From Nyssa sinensis (lineage: Eukaryota; Streptophyta; Magnoliopsida; Cornales; Nyssaceae), in assembly GCA_008638375.1 (NCBI GenBank), contig CM018036.1, positions 13,688,328 through 13,752,327 on the forward strand: a DNA stretch of 64,000 nucleotides, given 5' to 3'. Shown in pieces: positions 49,200 to 61,532 of this stretch (position 1 is its first letter; each line of letters opens with the position of its first letter). The notes under the pieces are model-generated. The model was not told where the DNA came from, made no database searches, and was given only the letters and a program-made list of their open reading frames with translations. Position numbers and translations under genes: made by a program.

Positions 49200-49690
49200 T
49201 TGGTCAAGAACATGTTTGACAAGGTCATCTTAGGAAATCCTTTCATGTGTCTCTTGTACCCATTCACCACAGACAGTAAGGGTATAACTACCCAACCATT
49301 TGGACAATCAGTTCAATTTAAGTTTATTAGAAATCCTCATGAACGAGAAATCAATTCTCTACAGGAATATTCTATTAAACATTCAGTCAATCTTCTTTCT
49401 AAGAAGGAATCTCAAGTCAATTTCTTCTTAGCAGAAATTCAATATAAGAAAACAGAACAACAACTTCTCAATCCTTCTCTCCAATTAAGAATCAGTCAGT
49501 TTAAGTCTTTACTCAAAACAGAAGTATGTTCTGACCTCCCCACAACATTTTGGCATAGGAAACATCACACAGTTCGTCTTCCTTATGTCAAAGATTTTAG
49601 TGAAAGAAACATACCCACTAAAGCTAGACCAATCCAGATGAGTCAAGCCTTAATGGAATTATGTCAGTCAGAAATCAACCTTACTAATTA
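49200..49690 (+). pseudogene. Pararetrovirus protease end and extreme N-terminus of reverse transcriptase
   Basis: A 164-codon open stretch carries the end of the protease (with ILGNPFM) and then the entry to the reverse transcriptase, recognisable by IPTKARPIQMSQ near 49588. Viral similarity stops at about 49685, before the catalytic RT motif, so RT core, RNase H and any further ORF are absent. Confidence 0.8.
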
Positions 49691-50675
49691 TTAATTAATC
49701 GGATCGGGATATTATAGTTATTATTGAAGCTTTTGAACCACAATTGAGTTCATATATCCCTGTTGAAATGGAGAGAAACCATTTTCATTTCTGCTATTGA
49801 CAAAGCTTTTGCATAAAGAAGCTAGCAGTCTCAATCTCCTTGTGAAAAGAAGTTTAAAAAAGGGCCATATTGGAGGCTAACTGGTTAAGAGCTGGTATAG
49901 CGGTACTTTTTTCAAATTATTTTGAATCTGACTCTTTCCCTAACCCCATGCCCTGGAAAATATATTTTAGAAAAGCCATAACAAATTATTTTTTTGTCCA
50001 TTGGAATTCGTTCTTCCTTGAAATTGCTTCTAAACTCATCATAATTTTGTAGATTTGCCAATGATCCAAGTTAGCAATTCAAAAGGTAGGCGATCCTCCC
50101 TAATGCATGAGATTTGTCCATTTAGTGGCTTTTTTTTTTTTCAGTTAAAACAAACTGACTTCCTGATTAATGTCAAAGGGTTGGAGGTAATTTTAAGGCC
50201 CCAACTGTTGAGGGAAAAGGGAAAAAAATGGAAAATGATTTTTCTTATATTTTTTCTCCACCCTAATTGAAATTATAAAATGATGCTAAGTTGGAAAAGA
50301 TAATGGAAAATAAATTTATTATTAATATTCTAACTTTATTTGCAAAAGAGAAAAATAAAAAAAATTGTTTTCCATTACATTTTTCTTTATTCTGATTTCT
50401 AATATGTGAAACAACCAAAGCTTAATTCTTTACTGGGCAGCTTGAAAAGTAATGGAAGTTGAACATGGTAATGGACTTAAAATTATTGGGTGAAACCGTG
50501 AAAGGTCCTTGGAAGGAGTTTCACTAGTATGTGCTATGTTGAATTCTAGATTTAGCGTAGAGGACCGTTTTACATATTCTGTTGCAATTACTTACAAACA
50601 GCTCGAATATTAGAATCTTACTCATTCCATAAAATATTTTACTATCATTTCACCTCTCATAATAGTTTATAATAA
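49691..50675. other. Non-coding stretch after the pararetrovirus
   Basis: No gene and no clear repeat. Short open frames do not resemble known proteins. Confidence 0.4.
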
Positions 50676-51246
50676 GGGTGCACAAAAAAAAATCAAGAAC
50701 CGTAAAATCGATCCGACCCAATCCGAATTGATCTCAATGGGTTAGTTCGGTTTTAAAAAAAATTAGGTTGGTTCAATTTTAGAAACAATTTAGTCTGTTC
50801 GGTTTCGATTTAAAATTCAAATAAATCAAACTAACCCGAAAACTGAACTCTTACTATTTTTTTTAAGAAAGATTAATGTGTGTGTATATATATATATATA
50901 TGTATAGTACATATATCTATATCTAAATATATATATATATATGCATTGTACAGTATATATATGTATATATATATATTTATGTATATATATATAATAGAAT
51001 ATATATATATATATAATACTATACATATTAATTTTTCTATAAAATAAATAGTGAGATTTCAGTTTTCGGGTTGATTCGATTCATCCGAATTTTAAATTGA
51101 AACCAAACCGACTAAATCGATTCTAGAATCGAACCGACCTAATTTTTTTTTAGAATTGATCTAAGCCGATTCATTGAGGTCGGATTCGAGTTGGATTAGG
51201 TCAGATTCGGATTGGATTTATGGTTCTTGATTTTTTTGTGCAGTCC
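50676..51246. mobile_element. Foldback MITE with long inverted repeats
   Basis: The left end GGGTGCACAAAAAAAAATC is mirrored by the right end GATTTTTTTGTGCAGTCC. The mirror relation continues through arms of roughly 190 bases, for example CCGAAAACTG near 50837 and CAGTTTTCGG near 51059. The loop (about 50875-51030) is TA and TG microsatellite. The flanks suggest a short TA-rich target duplication but are not decisive. No transposase is present, so it is a non-autonomous DNA element. Confidence 0.85.
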
Positions 51247-51539
51247 TAATCTTGGGTTATAATAAAATACATGTATAAGGTTAAAACAAATTTGACCAAA
51301 GTCATTAACATTTTTATTCAATTGCAAGCTCCTCTATTAACTACTTCTAGAGAAAAGGAAGAGGAAAATTGAGTTTTGCTTAAGAAGCACAAATAATATA
51401 GAATTATATATTCCAAATATACATACATATATATATATATATGTAAAGAGACGGGGAATTACATATATATATATATAAACATATATGTATACGTGTGTCT
51501 ATATGTATATATATGTATGTGTGTGTGTGTGTATAAAGA
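51247..51539. other. Non-coding stretch with TA/TG microsatellites
   Basis: TA and TG tracts at about 51425-51535. No gene. Confidence 0.6.
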
Positions 51540-51990
51540 GATGGGAGAATACATGAGTAACTGCAGTAAAGTTGGAAAAATTGCACAATGGAGTTTAGAC
51601 TTGGAGACTTCCAATCACCTTCTAGCATCGAAATGCTCAAGTAGCCACTCAAGAACGGATCAATTTGAGATGGATTCACAAAATCAAGCGACTGCCACTA
51701 CCAATTCAACCACCAAAATTTCACCAATTCTTCATCAATCAAAAAAATGATAGTTGAATCTTGGGTTTTTGCTCCAGTCATTTATTGTTGTTTAGTTTGG
51801 TTCCTTCTCTTTAGTTGTGTTGGCATATGATTAGCTCTGATATTGGTGTCAACCTAATTAGGGTAGGGGTTTTGAGCATTGATATTTTGTACACTTCTCT
51901 TTTTATTGATATTTTTACATTGTATTTCTTGTACAATCTTTTATATCAATAAATTCTCTATTTCTTTTTGCTGATAAAAAAAATACGAAA
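51540..51990 (+). other. Possible 3' end of a LINE or processed transcript
   Basis: Near 51945 the sequence reads ATCAATAAATTCTCTATTTC and then TGATAAAAAAAA at 51971-51983, an A tail after a polyadenylation-like signal, as at 3' ends of plant LINEs. No RT sequence is attached, so the identity is weak. Confidence 0.35.
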
Positions 51991-54123
51991 AAGTTTTTAA
52001 AAAAATTTTTAAATTCAAAAAATCTATGATATATTTTTTCTATCTAAAAGATTTAAAAAACAAATTTTTAATATAAAAAAGTTTAATTGTTTACCTCTAT
52101 TTTAACACCTTTAAAAAAATATTTTAAAAACTCTATTTTAACACCTTTAAAAAAATATTTTAAAAAATATTAAATAATAGATACAACAAATTTTTCAATC
52201 TAACAAAAAAAATGTAATATTTTTTATTCATCTAGAATGCCTAAAAAATAAATTCTTATTTTATAAAATGTTATGATATTTTGAGATTAAAAAATTTATT
52301 TTATATATTTTTTTTAAAATGTGTCTTAGATGTCATTTTAGTATAATAAATAATATTTTTTTAATGACGTTAAGATAAAAATTAATAATTGTACATTTTT
52401 ATATTAATTTTTTTTAATTTTTTGGATAAAAAAATATATCATATATTTTTTAAATTGAAACTTTATTTTAAAAAGTTTTCAGTAACAACTCAAGATCTAA
52501 GAACATTTGATGTCATTACAAATCTGAAAGAAAATCGTGGGACAGAAGGAAATCTGAAGCAAATCGAGACAAGCAGATCGGATCATTGGTAACCACGATC
52601 GTCTAATGACGACGTCGTTGGTGTCGTTGTCCCTCTCTTAGACCATCTGCAAACCCTCAAATGATGATGCCGACCGAATCCGCCATCCTTCGCCGTTGCT
52701 CTACCCTCTCTGAAAAGCTTTTTTTCTTCTTGCTACTTTCCTTTTTTGTTCTGCAAAATAAAGAAAGGCTACGAAATTCAAATAGGAGAATGTTAAATGG
52801 GGCACTGAACGGAGTGAGAATAAATTTGTGCTTTTTTTCGGTGACTGATATGGGTGTTTGATTCTAGGAAGAAGAAAGAGAAAATATGAGATTTTTTAAT
52901 ATTAATTTATTTTATTTAAAAAATTAAAAATAATTTAAAATTAAAGTATAATACGATAGTTTTAATTTATTCATTAACACCACCAGAGGACAAACTCTAA
53001 TAGAAAAAGTAGTATAGTTTACCTTTGATTATATAAAAAAATCAATTATATCAGGCTGATTATTTTTTATTTTTAAACAACTTCTTATTTAAAGAAAAGA
53101 AATTGAAATTCAAAAATAAATAATTTTCTTTATATCTAGTAACTAAACATTATTTGTTATAAAACTATTTTAAATATTAATCAATTATATAATAATTTTT
53201 TATGTAATAATCAAAATTAGATTAAAAAATCTAAACCAAACGTAATTCTTCCTTTATTTTTCCTTTTCTTTTTTTATTTGACATAAGTTGGAAATTTATT
53301 TATCTTTCTTTATTATATTCTCTCTTAGTTTTCATATGTTACCTCGTTACCTTCTTTTTTCTCAATTTTTCAAAACAGATGGAACTCTTTTTTGTTCTTG
53401 ATGTCACTCTTGATTCATTCGTGTGCGTCTTGCCTATCATTATTTTTTTTTTTTAAAAAAAAATTGATGTATTTAAAATTTGCTCTCCTTGACGTATTTG
53501 ACCTTGATGTATATCAAAATTGGTTCAAAAGAATATTTGTTCCATCTAACTTCATAATTCTGTAACCCAATTTGAATCTATATTTTTTATGATGAATCAT
53601 AATTCACTGAATAAAATAGAATTGGGATGAAATAGAACAGGCCATTCAAATAGCTATGGTTGCAGAGGTAAGGCATAAACAAATAAATGTTGAAAACTGG
53701 CCATTCAAATAGATATGGTTGTAGAGGTAAGGCATAAACAAATAAATGTTGAAAATTGTTTTCAACTTGAGAAAGAATGTTGGAAATGAAATCAAATAAA
53801 CTTAATAAGTGCGATGTTGAGATTTTTTTAACTCAAATTTAGAGTGAAAGCTACATAATGAAATGAAAATGGTTTGAGCTTTGTAACTGTACCCAGAACC
53901 CCTCAATGTAAAAATACCTTATAAATGGAGAATCATGTAATGAAATTAGGGTTATTTTAATATCAAACTGTGTGTGTGAGAGAGAGAAGGGGGGGTTTCA
54001 TGCTATCATTTGGAGGGCCAATAGAGAAGGCTAACCTTCTAATGTAGAACAAGTAGTGGATGAGTTTATACAATAATGGGACAAAAAGAATCTCAAATTG
54101 AAGCTAAATTGTCTTGTGAAAGA
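51991..54123. other. AT-rich non-coding stretch with local tandem repeats
   Basis: It contains a 36-bp tandem pair (52095-52130 and 52131-52166), a 59-bp tandem pair (53640-53698 and 53699-53757, unit starting GGCCATTCAAATAG) and very AT-rich DNA. No gene is recognised. Confidence 0.7.
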
Positions 54124-57100
54124 TGTCATGACCCGAAACTCACCCTATGCGGATCTCGTATCGTGGGACCAACCCAATGGCTGTCCCTACTTTTTCCATT
54201 CTTTTACCAATGAAAACAGTAAATAATATAAACATGACATTAAAGTGCGGAAGCTTTATTACAATTATTGTTCAAAGACTAAACTTCAAACTAACAATAA
54301 ACTGATCCTAAACCACTCTTAGGTGGTGAGTACATGGGAGAGACTTCATTCATTACTCTTATGCTCCTCAACTGTCTCCTTAAGCTCCTGATCTCCTACT
54401 ATGGTTCTGTAACATTCTCACCTGAAAAATTTAGTAAGGGGTGAGCTACAAACTCAGTAAGTAGAAGCCTATCCCCAATACGGGTGGGGATGACATAAAT
54501 GAATACAAGTCAAGGTAACATGATAGCCAGTCATGACAATGATTTCAGTCAACTGTAAAGTGCCACAACGGCCAATGAGTGACAAGGTACAATAACAGTC
54601 AAGAGTAACCAATGAATGACAACGTACAATAACCGTCAAGAGTAACAGTGTAGCATGAATATAGAATAGGCTCAATGAATACAATCAATATAAATACTGC
54701 CACAATGAAACGGTCACAATCAAGTCCAATAAAACAAAACCAATCAACATAGAACTATATCAATTAACATGGATGATGCCTTTACTCTGTTCAGGGTTTG
54801 GCAGACCCTCGGTCATTTGGGGCCCGGCATACCCCCATTAACATAAATGCATATAAAATGCCCATTATCCTTAATGCGTAAAAACGCCATAATTGCCATA
54901 TGTCCTTTTTGACCCGTAGGTCCCAGTCAATCAGATAGCATCAGATAGGTAATGTGGCTGAGCACAAAACCCGGCACTTAACATAAAATAAGATTCTACA
55001 GTATTCCATATGAATGTACAAAACATGGAACATCATAACGTAACATACAGTAAATGGATATCAATGAAATGAATCAGTCATGCAACATCAACCAATAGGC
55101 ATCCACCAGGTAGAGCAATATCCATGGTGGGAAACAATGACAGTGAATACATATATGAGTACAAGATTGGCAGTAATGGAAAGAACGTGGCTTGGAAACC
55201 ATGTATCAAAGATAGGAATCCACTTACCTTATCAACGTCTTAATATCCCGTGACTTTCTCCTTTCCTTTTGACTTGCCTATAAATCAATAAACACGTTTT
55301 AGCTTTCATATTATTTATCAAATTTATGCCTCGTTACTCTAAATACCTCCCTTACTAATTTATGTTTTACGATTTCTATTTTAAACTTAATTTACCCAAG
55401 GGCAAAATGGTCATTTACGTGTCTCTACTTTTTGGGTTCTGTTTTCATAATTTGGACTGCACCATTAAGTCCAGTAGGTTTGAATTAATAAAAATTCACT
55501 ATTTACTTAACTGAATCGGAGTCCGTTTGACTCACCTTTGGACGTAGGGGTATTTTGGTCATTTTGACATTCTATGGGTATTTTATTTTTTCGGGACTCC
55601 GTCTCGTAAAATGGACCTCACCATTAAAATCAGAGGATCCAAAATAGTAAGTTTTCATTATTCATTCGACTAATTTAAGCCTCGGAATTAAATTTAAAAT
55701 TTATTAATTTAAATCACTTATTTAAATTAATTAATATAGCTAATACATATCGTATTTGAGCCCAAACAGACCACATGTGCCTTGGTGGCACAGTGGCTAA
55801 GTTTCTCACCCTTACTCCTTTGGTCACAGGTTCAATTCACTGCCATACCAATTTTCCATTTAACATTTTCCATTTTTTTTTCATTTCCTGTTCAAGTTTA
55901 ACCCAACCATTGGATAGCTTCTCCTTTCTAACCAAACACTATCTAAACTCGAATTTAAAAATTTACCCATGAAGTACAAGTGTTGGGCAGTCATCTGAAT
56001 GGGTGGGTCGGGTTAGACCCGACCCGGTTTGGCCCAAATAAAATCACAAAATCCAGCCGCACAGCAACACTTCCCAGCGTGTTGGTTGTCTTCTCCGTCA
56101 ACGGCGACTCGCCATCGACGAATTTTCTTGCGTTTTCCAGTGGGGTTCATACCTACAGATCATGGACAACCCAGTTCTTCCCTCGGTTTTCCGATCAGAG
56201 TGCCGGATGGCCCCCAAACTAAGAAAATCGTAACCTCACTGGGGTTGTGCGGTTTTCCGGCAGCCCCTTTTCTCGTCCATTTTCCCACCTTTTCTCCTAA
56301 TATTTCAACACCAAATAACCCCTACAATGTTCCTACAATGTATACACATAACTCCTAAACATTCAAATTAAATTTTATGTATCAAAATCACAAAAACTGA
56401 TTTTTCATTCTTTCTCTGTAATTCCAGTTTTTTACTCATTCCCAATCGGTTTTTTTCTTGATTTAAATTGCAATACAACCCAATTTACATGCTTTAGAAG
56501 ATTTCCAAAATCATATTCAAGAATAAAAACACTGAGGTTGATTCATCTTTACCGTTCCAAACGTGTGCAGCCCCGATCTCCCTGCCCGTTTCACTCTTCT
56601 TCATGGTTTCCACTTCTGTTTAGTTCTCAAACCCATTCTCTTATACTCTGGATTAATATTCTATACTCATATACAGCTCAAAGAAAATTTAAAGCAACCC
56701 CAAACAAATTGAATTATAGAGAACAGTGGCTTACCCCGTGCGCCCCTGTCTTTGTCGTGCCTTGATGAACTGGATCGCTGCTGCCAGAATCGTTGGCGTA
56801 GGTCCTCCATTCGGAAGTCTCATCGATCGTGTGCTACTCGCCCACGACGCCGCGCTCGGAGCAGGCGGTGTCGCCTGCCGAGTGGTCAAACACCACCTTT
56901 GTTTCACCCACTGCCTCGATCCCCGTAGTCCTTGAGGTCTCCGTCGCCCCTTCGGTTACGTGACTAACCACTGTTTCACCGTCCAATTTTCTCCCCCTTT
57001 AATTCCCCCTGTTTCGCAACCCCACCCTCTAACAACCTCATCCGTTTTTTTTTTCTCTTCAGTTTCTAACGCATGCCATGCGAACCAGCCCCCCTTTTTA

Positions 57101-57232
57101 TTTCTCTCATTCTTTTTCTCTCTCACACCGTAACCATCGCCCCTTCAGATCTTTTTTTTTTTTTTCGGTTGTAACCCCTCCCCTTATGTATTTAATATAT
57201 ATATATATATGTATATACATCTACACTTCTAC

Positions 57233-57263
<31 letters not shown>

Positions 57264-57546
57264 AATTTATCCATATGGCACAACATGATTTTTATTTATT
57301 TATTTATTTATTTTGTTTTTCCTTTTTCTTTTATTTTTATTTCATTTGTATGTTTATTATTATTATCTTATTATTCTTTTTATATTCCAGTATCCGTTCG
57401 TGATTTGCTCGGGCATCGCTCGGGCATAACTCGTACTTCCAACTATTAAGATTCTGACTCATTCGTTTATTCAATATTAAACCAAAAAGCTTTAACGGCT
57501 CGGTTCACATGGTTCACCCGGTTAAAATTTGGGTCAGGGTATTACA
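54124..57546 (-). repeat. 3' LTR (3,423 bp) of a LARD-like element
   Basis: The LTR runs from TGTCATGACCCGAAAC at 54124 to GGGTCAGGGTATTACA ending at 57546, i.e. TGTAATACCC…CATGACA on the minus strand. It is followed on the right by TTCTACCCCCTTAAATT, a perfect polypurine tract on the minus strand, which identifies it as the 3' LTR. The first 545 bases recur almost unchanged at 60987. It contains a tRNA-like segment (55777-55850), TA tracts (57198-57262) and no coding sequence. Confidence 0.88.
55777..55850 (+). other. tRNA-like (Pol III A/B box) segment within LTR
   Basis: TGGCACAGTGG at 55786-55796 (A box) and GGTTCAATTC at 55829-55838 (B box) have tRNA-like spacing. The A box is identical to that at 20752. 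This is the most convincing of the three copies in the window. Confidence 0.5.
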
Positions 57547-57562
57547 TTCTACCCCCTTAAAT
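57547..57562 (-). other. Polypurine tract of the LARD-like element
   Basis: On the minus strand AATTTAAGGGGGTAGAA directly precedes the LTR start TGTAATACCC, the normal position for plus-strand priming. Confidence 0.85.
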
Positions 57563-60500
57563 TGAGTTTTGTCCCCAAAACTCGAATGTTCATAATCCAT
57601 GAAACTCTGTCACCTCATCATGCCAGTTTCATCAACATAATTTTCTTTGTAACCTGTCACTTGGACTTATCTCTATTCTTCAGATACTATTTGCTTAGGT
57701 AGAAAGATTTCTTTATACAGGGTTCACAGTTATTTTGTATTACTCTTTGTTTTCTTTCAATAGTGAATTTGGACGTCAAGGGTTTGACCTTTTAACTTCC
57801 TCGAGACTTTTAACTCATTGTCTCCAGATTTTAATATTAACATCCCCCTGCGTATCTCCTTAGTCCTTAGGTCTATGGCTAGTCATCTTTTCAGTTATTT
57901 AACTTCTTTTTTTTTTCTTCTTGTTACCAGTATCTTGACTAGTTCTACATCTAGTCGTTATATTCATCTCATTTGGTACTAAGTCGTGATTACCCTACTG
58001 ATCATAGGCTGTCAACTTCCATTGACATTGTACGGCGCACCATGTGCTAGGTAAAGGTATCTAGTACCTTGATCTTTTCTTTTCAATCCGTTTCTTTTGT
58101 AGTGATCATAGGAAGTCAATGGTGTAACTAGACTATACCACTTCTATCGTTTAAAGTGTTTTGGGCATCTCATTCAAGTACTTTAAGTTTTCCTAAGGAC
58201 AAAGTATCATATTCCCTTTCATTTTCATGAACATCTTTTGGTTCGTGTTAGGACGAGTTACTTGTATTCTCTTTGTATTACAATATTCATCCCCTGCTCG
58301 GGTGTTCTCAAATTTATTCGAACTTTTCATTTGTGATTTCTTAATCAATTGTCCATTTCTTGAAGATTTATCAATCCTCTTTTCATTTCACTTCTATTGT
58401 TCATTGGCATTACGGTCTTTGTTTTCAAATTCATGCTTATCATTTTATGATTTAGATAGATTAAGTAGCTCAATTCCTCTATTTTTTTTTCCACATTATA
58501 GGCAGGTGTTTTTTACCATTGCTCTTTTCATAAGTTTTGATTCCTCATCCCTTCATAGATTAAGGTATGGTACATATACTTATAAAATTTTAGGGTACTC
58601 TTTTACCCCAGTCACTGATTCTTCATGTGATAGTCTACTTCGAAAGCATCCTTAATGGTGTTATCATATTTGGTTTACCTAGGATTTTCCACATCATTTG
58701 ATCAGTTCAAGTCTCAAAGTCTTATGACTTGTTAGTTTATAACCATTCTTTTGGTTTCACTTACCTTTGCTCATAACGGTTGTTCAACTGTCTCATTTCT
58801 TATACTTGTCATCATATTCAATTTTTCGTCATATGTTACATTTTGCTCCTCAGTCGTCATTCACCTTTTACAATTTGTTCTTTCCAGAACTTATTCAACC
58901 ATGTAGGAAATTTTTGTATAGTTTGTGATTTCATATCATCTTTCAAGATTGTTCACATCAATTAGTTATCCCATCATTTTATCGTCACACTTGACTTTCA
59001 AAGTTATCAAGACTATGTCAAGTTTTTCCATCATGAAAATTCCCTACTTCCTTAGTTTTGCAATTCAGTTATTCCTACTTTCTATCTTAATCTCAATTGT
59101 TCTCGTAACCCACATAATTAGGTATCACTTTAGCACAATCGTTGTCCTCACCAGTTTTTCTAGGCATTATGCTACAATTTTTTTTTGTCGCTTTAATTGT
59201 CAGATCGCGTTAACCCTCAAAATTCATTCGGAGTCATCAATCATTTATCTTTTGGAATAAATTCAGCTAATTTAATAAAGTACGACCCATAATTGGGTCA
59301 TTTTGTCATCTAGGTCAGCAAGATCCATTGAGTTTTCCCAATGATCATTTATCATGTGTCAATCTCCTTTTAGGACCATCACATTTCATAAATGTTCACT
59401 TGATAGTCTCATTTAATCAGTCTCTGTCTACCAATAATGCATTTGTCTTTACCCTATGTGACTCACTCAAGAATCTTCCTAGTTCTAACATATTGTCAGT
59501 CCATCTCGAGTCTTAACGCCTCATGTTACCATTCAGTAAGTCTTCCTTAGACCATCTCTTACATAGACTTGTTGTTAAATTCCTCGACTTTCCAATATTT
59601 CACAATCCCAACTCTATGTCACCTTATATCTTTTAAAAGAGCATTTATTGTTGCCCTTGTTAAAATGCTAGTTTCCCCCAATTCATAGATCAATTCCAAT
59701 GTAATGACTTAAGAGTCATCCACCTCAACACTGGTATTATTCTTCCTAAGAATTCTCAACCTTTGTCCTCAATCATACTACTTCCTCCCAAAAGTTACTA
59801 TTCATTTAATCATCTCAGTCGTCCAAGAAACATCAAGTCAGTCATAGCATAGTCTTTCCCGAAAACCAAGAACCTTAGTATTTAATCAAGTTATCATTTT
59901 CCAAAAGTCACCAATCATTTAACTATTTAAATCCTCGAATTCTTAGTTCCTCCAAAGATATCTAATCAGTTAATAACCGTGTACCTATGATCTGTATCTC
60001 ATATGCCTTATATATATCATTCAATAATGATTTCCTCGTAATACCTCAGAATCATGTATCATCTCAATTTCATGGTTTCTCTAAATGATTTACTACCAAT
60101 TCAGTCTTTACGATCATTTAGATCACCTTGATCTCTAACAGTTACTCAAAATCATTTATCATGTACTTCATTTAACTTGATAGGGTATTGACTACAATCA
60201 TATCATACCTTATCTTATATCACAAGATTCATGGACGTCTTCATAATATTTATTCTTCATGTGTCAGTCTCTTTTCAAAATCATCACATTTCATAAGATC
60301 AATTCTAGCAATCTTGCTCATTTAGTAATTGTCTTCAAGATTCTATTCATCTCTACCTTATCAGGATCTACTCCTAACTTACTCAAGACTTTTCCATTAA
60401 GTTTTCTTCAACTATCTCTCATTCAAGCCTCATGTGTCTATCCGTAACATTTATAGAAATCTCTTCAAATATTTGCAGTGGCATTCCTTGAGAATCCTCC

Positions 60501-60966
60501 TCGTTTTTCTTTTAAACATATTTTTATTTCCTGAAAGGTCACTAATTACCCAAATCATCTCAATTGTTCAAGAATCACCAATAACATATAGTCTTTTCCC
60601 CGATATATAGTACTCATTAATAACAATCTCTCAATGGTATTGGAACAGTTAACAAGTAGCCTAGGGGTTCTGTTTCAAGGTTCAACCTAACAGTAAATGC
60701 GGAATTATAAATCAATTCTCTAGACAATATATGAGTATGTTATAAGTAACTGAAAAATACCTACGGATACTGGTACAGTAGCTATATCATCTTCTGGTGT
60801 TAACCTTTCCTGTAAAGGATAATCAGTCAATGTATACGTAAAATAACAGTCAGTGTTCGCAAAAAAAAGTCTAGCCTAGTAATGTCAGTATTATCTATCG
60901 ACTATCTCTTAGACTTTAACAACTCTAGTACTATAATCCTGTCTCCTATGACTCACTAGAACCTAA

Positions 60967-60984
60967 ACCTGGCTCTGATACCAA
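60967..60984 (-). other. Primer-binding site of the LARD-like element
   Basis: AACCTGGCTCTGATACCA is the complement of TGGTATCAGAGCCAGGTT, a full 18-base match to the 3' end of plant initiator-Met tRNA as I know it, two bases from the LTR. Confidence 0.9.
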
Positions 60985-60986
60985 GC

Positions 60987-61532
60987 TGTCACGACCCGAA
61001 ACCCACCCTATGCGGATCTCGTATCGTGGGGCCGACCCAATGGCCGTCCCTACTTTTTCCATTCTTTTACCAATGATAACAGTAAATAATATAAACATGA
61101 CATTAAAGTGCGGAAGCTTTATTACAATTATTGTTCAAAGACTTAACCTCAAACTAACAATAAACTGATCCTAAACCACTCTTAGGTGGTGAGTACATGG
61201 GAGAGACTTCATTCATTACTCTTATGCTCCTGAACTGTCTCCTTAAGCTCCTGATCTCCTACTATGGTTCTGTAACATTCTCACCTGAAAAATTTAGTAA
61301 GGGGTGAGCTACAAACTCAGTAAGTAGAAGCCTATCCCCAATATGGGTGGGGATGACATAAATGAATACAAGTCAAGGTAACATGATAGCCAGTCATGAC
61401 AATGATTTCAGTCAACTGTAAAGTGCCACAATGGCCAATGAGTGACAAGGTACAATAACAGTCAAGAGTAACCAATGAATGACAACGTACAATAACCGTC
61501 AAGAGTAACAGTGTAGCATGAATATAGAATAA
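60987..61532 (-). repeat. 5' LTR of the LARD-like element, truncated
   Basis: The stretch matches 54124-54670 closely, with few differences, several of them C/T (TGTCACGACCC versus TGTCATGACCC). At 61532 (AATATAGAAT) the match stops abruptly and an inverted piece of the interior follows. The remaining 2.9 kb of this LTR are not in the window. Confidence 0.88.

Larger units (their letters stand above)
57547..60986 (-). mobile_element. Non-coding interior (3,440 bp) of the LARD-like element
   Basis: The interior is bounded by polypurine tract and primer-binding site and therefore complete. No gag, protease, RT or integrase is recognisable on either strand; open frames are short and unlike known proteins. 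Internal similarity exists: TCATGTGTCA(A/G)TCTC with the following ATCACATTTCATAA at about 59353 recurs at about 60256, a spacing of about 900 bp. The size and organisation resemble large retrotransposon derivatives (LARDs) mobilised in trans. Extreme decay of a coding interior is the alternative. Confidence 0.7.

Noticed and set aside
58227..59516. Several + strand open frames of 60-142 codons
   Set aside because: They lie in the T-rich strand of the LARD interior and are rich in Phe/Leu/Ser from pyrimidine tracts. They show no family motif and no intact ATG context shared with the inverted copy.
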